From: a virus
Length of the DNA stretch: 20,993 nucleotides
IMG/VR virus record: IMGVR_UViG_3300030012_002288
Span: 1-20,993 of that record
Strand: one strand, 5' to 3'
Made by a program: the position numbers and the translations under genes. Under the pieces are notes generated by a model, which was given only the letters and a program-made list of their open reading frames with translations, made no database searches and was not told where the DNA came from. This document shows, in pieces, positions 16,223 through 20,993 of the stretch; position 1 is the first letter of the stretch; each line of letters opens with the position of its first letter.

Positions 16223-18130
16223 ATGGCAGGTGCAATAATAGAAATAAAATACTTTAATACTTTTTTACTAAAAAAGACTAATAATACCACTCCAACACCT
16301 GTTTGGAATGGGTCTTTTGGTATACCTGAACCTATAGGTGGTTATCCTGTGCAAACTGGACTTCCAGAAGCTGATAGCTGGGTCATAGAAGAATCTAGAA
16401 TTAGAGGAGGATATAACAATACTTCAGTTGATTTTGGAGCAAAAGCCTATATAGTTGAAGATGAGCCGGTTGGAACTAGAAGATTTAATACCTTAATATA
16501 CTCTGGTATATTTAATTCAAGAACAGGTATAAATAACACAAATGTTTTTTCTGTTGGTGAAGATATAACTAAGTCTTTAGATCCTGCAAATGGAAGTATA
16601 CAAAAGCTGTATGCTGAAGATACAAATTTAAGTATATTTCAAGAGCTTAAAGTAAGTAGAGCTTTAATAGATAAAGATGCTATATATTCAGCTGAAGGAG
16701 GTGGGACCGTCACAAGTTCTAATCTTGTTATTGGAGCTATACAGCCATATGTTGGTAAATATGGAATATCTAAAAATCCTGAAAGCTTTGGAGTATACGG
16801 TAATAGAAAGTATTTCACAGATAGAAATAATAATGTAGTTCTTAGATTATCAAATGATGGTATTACTGAAATATCATCTTACGGTATGAAAGACTTTTTT
16901 AGAGATAATCTAGCCTTATCAAGAACAGTGTCTACAGAAGGGAAAATAATAGGTGGCTATGATATATATGGAAGTGAGTATGTAGTTTCAATACAGAATT
17001 CTCAAGGTTTAAATAGTCCTGTTAGACTTCCTCAAAATAATACATTAAATTTTGATGAAAAATCACAAGGTTGGGTTAGCTTTTTTGATTATGTTCCTGA
17101 TGAAATTTTTAGTTTAAGAAACAATTATTATTCTGTTAAAACTCAAGGCGGTACAGCTTTAACTAACGGAGCTGTTACCGCGACTACTAACTTAAACGTA
17201 GACAATGTTAAGAATTTTATACAAGCAAACTCCGTAGTTACAACATCTGGAGCAGGTATACCGGTAAACACCGTTGTAGTTAGTTTTAATTATTCTACAG
17301 GAGCGTTAGTTCTTAATAATAATGTTACGCTTGGAGATAATGTTACTTTAAACTTTAGTGGTGTTCCACAATTATGGAGACATTATAGTAACCAAGTAAA
17401 TAGAGGAAGCTTCTATGGAGTTGATCACTCAAGCTCTATTACTTTTGTATTTAATCCAAATCCAACAAATTCTAAAACATTTAAAACAATAGGATACGAA
17501 GGTAGTAATGGTTGGCAAGTAGATAGTGTTGTTTCAGATGAAACAGGACCTATATTTGATAGTGGTTTTCAAATAAATGAAGACAGTGGTGCTTCAATAA
17601 ATAGTCATCATAATGCAGAGTATATTTTAACAGAAGGGCAAGCTACAGTTTTGCAAGACGTAACTGCATCAGCCACTGTTTTATTAAATATTGGTAGCGT
17701 TAATGGATATATTTTTGCTGGAAATACTGTTTTTTCTGATGAAATAAATAGTTCTCTTAGAACAGTCGTTTCTTATAATGCTACTACAGGCGCTTTAGTA
17801 TTAAGTCAACCTGTAACTTTAACAGCTGGATCTCTTATATTTTTCAATGGAGATGTTTCAAGGTCTAACTATGCTTCTATTTTTGGCAGTGCTGTTCCTT
17901 CTTTAAATAGATACTATAATGGTTTCAATTTAAAAGAAAACAAATATGTTGCTAACTTAATAAATAATACTCAACCAAGTTTTGGTGAAATTAATTTTGG
18001 TAAAAATATAACTGGTATAAAAGGTTTTTATGCTACTGTTAAAATGTCTACTGATTCAACAACCGCGCTAGGTGGAGAAAAAAGTTTATTTTCCGTAGAA
18101 AGCAACTACGATATGAATAACGGATATTAA
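16223..18130 (+). CDS. muzzle/stabilization protein, C-terminal part
   Basis: 635-residue structural protein that reads like the continuation of the preceding giant protein. Conserved-looking blocks include SWVIEESRIRGGYNNTSVDF, KSLDPANGSIQKLYAEDTNL, FQELKVSRALIDKDAIYSAE and KYGISKNPESFGVYGNRKYF, then FTDRNNNVVLRLSNDGITEI with YGMKDFFRDN; I recall these from P22 gp10-like stabilization proteins of marine crAss-like phages, a beta-propeller-like fold. Two inserted beta modules lie at residues about 309-380 and 473-544. The end (NNTQPSFGEINFGKNITGIKG, SLFSVESNYDMNNGY) looks complete. The ATG at 16223 is the first start after stops in all upstream codons of this frame. It probably assembles together with the 1840-aa protein at the tail tip. 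Split versus fused state in relatives was not checked. Confidence 0.75.
   Translation: MAGAIIEIKYFNTFLLKKTNNTTPTPVWNGSFGIPEPIGGYPVQTGLPEADSWVIEESRIRGGYNNTSVDFGAKAYIVEDEPVGTRRFNTLIYSGIFNSRTGINNTNVFSVGEDITKSLDPANGSIQKLYAEDTNLSIFQELKVSRALIDKDAIYSAEGGGTVTSSNLVIGAIQPYVGKYGISKNPESFGVYGNRKYFTDRNNNVVLRLSNDGITEISSYGMKDFFRDNLALSRTVSTEGKIIGGYDIYGSEYVVSIQNSQGLNSPVRLPQNNTLNFDEKSQGWVSFFDYVPDEIFSLRNNYYSVKTQGGTALTNGAVTATTNLNVDNVKNFIQANSVVTTSGAGIPVNTVVVSFNYSTGALVLNNNVTLGDNVTLNFSGVPQLWRHYSNQVNRGSFYGVDHSSSITFVFNPNPTNSKTFKTIGYEGSNGWQVDSVVSDETGPIFDSGFQINEDSGASINSHHNAEYILTEGQATVLQDVTASATVLLNIGSVNGYIFAGNTVFSDEINSSLRTVVSYNATTGALVLSQPVTLTAGSLIFFNGDVSRSNYASIFGSAVPSLNRYYNGFNLKENKYVANLINNTQPSFGEINFGKNITGIKGFYATVKMSTDSTTALGGEKSLFSVESNYDMNNGY
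17147..17362 (+). repeat. beta-rich module E in second muzzle protein
   Basis: Residues about 309-380. Opens GGTALTNGAVTATTNLNVDN, turn TTSGAGIPVNTVVVSF, then YSTGALVLNNNVTLGDNVTL and NFSG. It shares the strand pattern T-T-x-L-x-[LIV] … TGALVL … VTL … F with module F downstream. Confidence 0.6.
17639..17854 (+). repeat. beta-rich module F in second muzzle protein
   Basis: Residues about 473-544. Shares with module E the middle ATTGALVLSQPVTLTAGSL (E: STGALVLNNNVTLGDNV) and the same length of about 72 residues, so E and F are the best-supported duplicated pair. The SGxGIP turn of E is replaced here by FSDEINSSLRTVV. Confidence 0.6.
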
Positions 18131-18140
18131 ATTAAATTAA

Positions 18141-18662
18141 ATGAATAATTCCTTAGTAAAACAAGAGTATACATTAGAGCAATTAGAGCACATACAGCGC
18201 TTTAGAGAGCTTATAATGGACTTTGAAGAAAAACTATTAGATTTACCAGGTTCTTACGGTGATCCTAAAAAACCTGGCCAAGATGAAATAGCTAACACGG
18301 TTAATCCACTTAAGCACACTTTTGCGGATGGATTATATATTAGAGAAATATTTATGCCTAAAGGCCAAATAATCTCTACTGGTATACATAAAAAAGAACA
18401 TCCTTATTTTGTATTAAAAGGTGATATATCTGTATTGACAGATGAAGGCATTAAACGCATAAAAGCCCCATACAACGGAATAACAAAACCAGGAACAAAA
18501 AGATTAATATATATGCATGAAGACAGTATATGGATAACTGTTCATGCTACAGATAAAACTACACCGGAAGATGTATTAAATGATGTTGTAGCAAAAGACT
18601 TTAATGATCCAGATATTAGCATAGAAAGCATGAAGAAACAATTAAAATTAAAAAATAAATAA
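18141..18662 (+). CDS. phage cupin-fold protein
   Basis: 173-residue protein with a single cupin-like beta-barrel. The core is at residues 67-137: IREIFMPKGQIISTGIHKKE, then HPYFVLKGDISVLT, then KPGTKRLIYMHEDSIWITVH. H83, H87, H126 and H135 are candidate metal or ligand residues, and the PG turn (117-118) is where cupin motif 2 begins. In front is a helical region (about 10-40) and behind it an acidic helical tail. Similar single cupins occur beside tail genes in many phages, as I recall, but their substrate is unknown; a structural role, carbohydrate binding or an enzyme are all possible. The gene is packed between muzzle and the next virion-type gene (10-base and 1-base gaps), so it is probably co-expressed late and may be virion-associated. 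Fold fairly sure, function not. Confidence 0.75.
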   Translation: MNNSLVKQEYTLEQLEHIQRFRELIMDFEEKLLDLPGSYGDPKKPGQDEIANTVNPLKHTFADGLYIREIFMPKGQIISTGIHKKEHPYFVLKGDISVLTDEGIKRIKAPYNGITKPGTKRLIYMHEDSIWITVHATDKTTPEDVLNDVVAKDFNDPDISIESMKKQLKLKNK

Positions 18663-18663
18663 T

Positions 18664-19335
18664 ATGAGTGTAGTAGCAGCGGGCGCTATTAGCGCAGCGG
18701 GTTCAATTGCCGGTGGTATTTTTGGCTCTAGATCTGCAAGAAGAGCAGCTAAAAGGGCTGCAAGAAAAGCTAGAAAATTAGAGAAAAAATTAGCTCAACT
18801 AGAGGCAAATCGCCAGGAAATTATAAACCCTTATGAAGGAGTTACTAGTTTAAGCGCTATGCTTAGTAATCCATTTGAAAAATTAACGGTAGCAACTAAA
18901 GCCACTGAAATGCAAATGGAACAAACTGACATTGCTTTAGCTAATACTTTAGACACGCTGAGAGCAACAGGAGCTAGTGCAGGTGGGGCAACTGCTTTAG
19001 CACAGGCCGCATTACAAAGTAAAAAAGGTATTGCCGCAGACATAGAAAGACAAGAAGCTAATAATAATCAACAAAGATTAGCTGGTGAGCAAAGACTACA
19101 GTCGCAGCAAATGGCCGAGGCTCAGAGAATACAACAAGCCGATGTCTCTGGTAAACAATTTGTTTTTGGACAAAGAGAAGCTAGAGAAATGCAACAGCTT
19201 GATAGAACCTCTAATCAAATAGCAGCGCTAAGAGGCCAAGAAGCGGCCGCTAGAAGAGATCAAACAGCTGCAATAACTGGAGCTATAGGAGGTGCCGTGG
19301 GCGGAGTAACCAGTGCTATAATGGGTCCTCAATAG
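18664..19335 (+). CDS. putative internal virion/ejection protein
   Basis: 223-residue protein with an unusual layout. Residues 1-21 are small and hydrophobic (VVAAGAISAAGSIAGGIFG), followed by a strongly basic stretch (SARRAAKRAARKARKLEKK, about 24-42), then a helical, Gln/Glu/Ala-rich body (about 80-200) with likely coiled coil, and a second hydrophobic glycine-zipper segment at the C-terminus (AITGAIGGAVGGVTSAIMG, 203-221). Such Gly/Ala-rich hydrophobic ends on a helical protein are typical of podophage ejected or internal proteins that enter or cross the host envelope, for example T7 gp14 and P22 gp7. The segment QTDIALANTLDTLRATGASA is one I recall from uncultured marine phages. It starts 2 bases after the cupin stop codon. 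Role is inference from composition and context; a holin is less likely because of the long charged body and location. Confidence 0.6.
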   Translation: MSVVAAGAISAAGSIAGGIFGSRSARRAAKRAARKARKLEKKLAQLEANRQEIINPYEGVTSLSAMLSNPFEKLTVATKATEMQMEQTDIALANTLDTLRATGASAGGATALAQAALQSKKGIAADIERQEANNNQQRLAGEQRLQSQQMAEAQRIQQADVSGKQFVFGQREAREMQQLDRTSNQIAALRGQEAAARRDQTAAITGAIGGAVGGVTSAIMGPQ

Positions 19336-19349
19336 TTATAAATTAAAAC

Positions 19350-20450
19350 ATGGAAAATAAAAACATAACATACAATCTTTCAATACAGCAGGCTAATAAA
19401 AGTAATGCTTTAGCTTATAATTCTGATTATGTAGCTAGTAATATAGATACTACTTTTGGTATATTAGATAATGCTTATGAAAAAACTGGAAAACAGTATG
19501 CTAAACTAAAAATGGCTGTACAATCTGGTAAATGTATAGATGAATACTGTGATTATGAGAATAAACAATTAGCTAGATTAGAAGATGCTCCTGCTGTTTC
19601 TATAAAATTTATAGAACAATTGGTTGATGAACTGTCCACTACAGAAGACACTTATTACGATGTTAATAATGATTATTCTTTTATGGTCGCTAATTGCATG
19701 ATGACTAATAAACCTGGTTTTTCTAAAACAGAAGGATATAATATTAGATTAGATTTATTAGAAGATGGTTCACAAGAAATAACATTTGAAGGGCCTTTAC
19801 TTGAAAAACCTTTAGTAATAAACAGTAATACTTTAAATGCTTTAGTTAATTCTGGTAATGATTTAGTAACTGAAACTCCAGATATTAACGAAGATATGCT
19901 TAAGCTTTTAATTGACAGTGGTGTATTAGCAGAAGGATCTTCAGATGAAAATGGTCAATTACTACCAGGCGCGGCTATAGCTGATGAGTTTATATTAAAA
20001 AACACTGATGGATCTTATGACTATGAAATCATAGACATTGGTATGGGTAAAGGTAGAAATATATTAAAGTTTGATATAGATAAAATTATTAGAAAAACAA
20101 AGCCATTTATAAATGCTGAGGTTGCTGGTCTTTTACAGCAAGAGCAAAGTGTTGTGGCAGCATGGAATGTTTTTATAGCTAGAGGATCTAGCGAAGAAGA
20201 AGATGATCAAATGATGCAGAACGCTAACGCTGGTAGTTTAGCTTGGGATTACGAAAAAGTACTACCTTTATCACAGAAAAATAAACAATTATTTGAAGCG
20301 GGTTATGCTAAATATTTTGCTAAAAATTATTTAAAGCAATTTATGACTAACAAATTACCAGTAGTAGAACAAGATGCTGCTGTATTTGACTTAGAAGAAG
20401 CTAAGCAAGCTAAGGCAGATAAATTTTTACAAGATAACAATTTAAATTAA
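19350..20450 (+). CDS. conserved virion-region protein of unknown function
   Basis: 366-residue protein without a motif I can tie to a known function. The N-terminus is mixed; residues about 95-155 include YYDVNNDYSFMVANCMMTNK and KPLVINSNTLNALVNSGNDL; further on PDINEDMLKLLIDSGVLAEG, ADEFILKNTDGSYDYEIIDI and INAEVAGLLQQEQSVVAAWN look conserved and match my memory of hypothetical proteins located after tail genes in uncultured marine phages. The C-terminal 90 residues are acidic then helical (FDLEEAKQAKADKFLQ). Overall acidic, no signal peptide, no membrane segment. Position after a possible ejection protein suggests a virion-associated or cargo protein, or its chaperone. TAA is followed after 5 bases by the next ATG. 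Confidence 0.65.
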   Translation: MENKNITYNLSIQQANKSNALAYNSDYVASNIDTTFGILDNAYEKTGKQYAKLKMAVQSGKCIDEYCDYENKQLARLEDAPAVSIKFIEQLVDELSTTEDTYYDVNNDYSFMVANCMMTNKPGFSKTEGYNIRLDLLEDGSQEITFEGPLLEKPLVINSNTLNALVNSGNDLVTETPDINEDMLKLLIDSGVLAEGSSDENGQLLPGAAIADEFILKNTDGSYDYEIIDIGMGKGRNILKFDIDKIIRKTKPFINAEVAGLLQQEQSVVAAWNVFIARGSSEEEDDQMMQNANAGSLAWDYEKVLPLSQKNKQLFEAGYAKYFAKNYLKQFMTNKLPVVEQDAAVFDLEEAKQAKADKFLQDNNLN

Positions 20451-20455
20451 CTTAA

Positions 20456-20993
20456 ATGACAGTACGTGAATATGCTAGATCTTTAGCAGATCAAAACTTA
20501 TCTCAAACAGAAATGTATGATAAGATTCGTGCCTACTCTAATTCTTTAAAGTCTAAAGAACAAGAAGTAAAGAAGAAAGACTCCAAGACGGCGGACCCGA
20601 GCTCGGAGTCAGGCGACAATACAGGGTCCGAATCGGAAACTGGATCTTCAGCGCAGTACGAAATACCTGAGCAATACACTAGAGTAGCTCAACCAGGTTC
20701 CACATACAAGCCGGGTGATGGTTACGAGTACAAATATGAGATTAACAACGAAGGTAAAGGCGAGTATTATAGCAAAAAAGAAGGTGCTAATGACTGGACA
20801 AGAGCTTCTGGTGTTTCTGAAATAGCAGTAGCTAGCGAGTTTGGTCATGCTGATTTTGATAAGGAAAAATACTTTGCTCAGCAGAATAAGAATAAAAAAC
20901 AAATTGAAGAAGCTAAAGAGTTAAATAAAAAAATAGCTGAACAACCTGCTTTAACTACAGTAAAAGAAACAGAGATTGATTATACTAATGTAG
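20456..20993 (+). CDS. partial gene, N-terminal 179 residues, unknown
   Basis: An open frame begins at ATG 20456, five bases after the preceding stop, and has no stop before the window edge, so the gene is cut at its 3' end. The product begins MTVREYARSLADQNLSQTEM, a short helical head, followed by a Lys-rich stretch (KSKEQEVKKKDSK), a Ser/Glu/Gly low-complexity linker at about residues 41-62 (ADPSSESGDNTGSESETG), a region with Tyr/Gly pattern (YKPGDGYEYKYEINNEGKGE) and then charged helices (QQNKNKKQIEEAKELNKKIA). In crAss-like phages large cargo or ejected proteins, and further on virion RNA polymerase genes, can follow the tail genes, so this may be the start of such a giant protein; the visible part proves nothing about that. 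The 3' continuation would decide. Confidence 0.65.
   Translation, partial: MTVREYARSLADQNLSQTEMYDKIRAYSNSLKSKEQEVKKKDSKTADPSSESGDNTGSESETGSSAQYEIPEQYTRVAQPGSTYKPGDGYEYKYEINNEGKGEYYSKKEGANDWTRASGVSEIAVASEFGHADFDKEKYFAQQNKNKKQIEEAKELNKKIAEQPALTTVKETEIDYTNV
20576..20640 (+). other. GC-rich patch in linker of the last gene
   Basis: Bases 20581-20640 hold about 62% G+C (37 of 60 by hand count) in a gene otherwise near 35%. It encodes the Ser/Glu/Gly/Asp linker of the partial protein and uses codons rare in the rest of the window (ACG, GCG, CCG, AGC, TCG, TCC). The edges are sharp on both sides. Confidence 0.6.

Overview
This window is the virion-structure and packaging block of an AT-rich, tailed double-stranded DNA phage. 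All genes lie on the + strand and are tightly packed. The protein set and order are: small terminase-like protein, large terminase, portal, scaffold, major capsid protein, connector/ring proteins, giant tail 'muzzle/stabilization' proteins, cupin and internal virion-type proteins. This matches short-tailed phages of the crAss-like group (Crassvirales) and their uncultured marine relatives that infect Bacteroidota. The assignment rests on remembered family motifs in the terminase, portal, adaptor and muzzle proteins; no search was run. A Bacteroidota host is also suggested by translation starts: nearly every start codon follows an A/T-only leader and no clear Shine-Dalgarno sequence is seen. 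The standard genetic code is in use, with TAA and TAG stops.

Layout. 13-2501: small terminase-like gene overlapping terL by one base. 2502-7652: portal, scaffold and major capsid protein, ending in a strong Rho-independent terminator (about 7668-7710). 7737-8555: a single conserved unknown gene with its own leader, closed by a second strong terminator (about 8578-8598). 8619-18130: ring/connector protein, P22 gp4-like adaptor, and two giant proteins (1840 and 635 aa) that look like two halves of the muzzle/stabilization complex. 18141-20450: cupin-fold protein, a small protein with hydrophobic glycine-rich ends (possible ejected/internal protein) and a conserved unknown. 20456 to the right edge: a partial gene open at the window end.

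The genes form one assembly pathway: DNA cutting and pumping, procapsid building, head completion, tail assembly, and probably ejected proteins. There are no replication, lysis, integration, tRNA, CRISPR or mobile-element genes in this stretch.

The most unusual signals are: (i) a roughly 460-bp tract inside terL at about 50% GC, against about 29% on both sides, covering the Walker A to Walker B part of the ATPase; (ii) a near-identical 32-nt A/T leader in front of the scaffold gene and the post-capsid gene; (iii) a single gene isolated between two terminators; (iv) related beta-rich modules of about 65-95 residues scattered through both muzzle proteins; (v) a muzzle apparently split into two genes by a tandem TAG-TAA stop; (vi) two smaller GC-rich patches in acidic linkers. 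I did not find a defence or other wholly new system.
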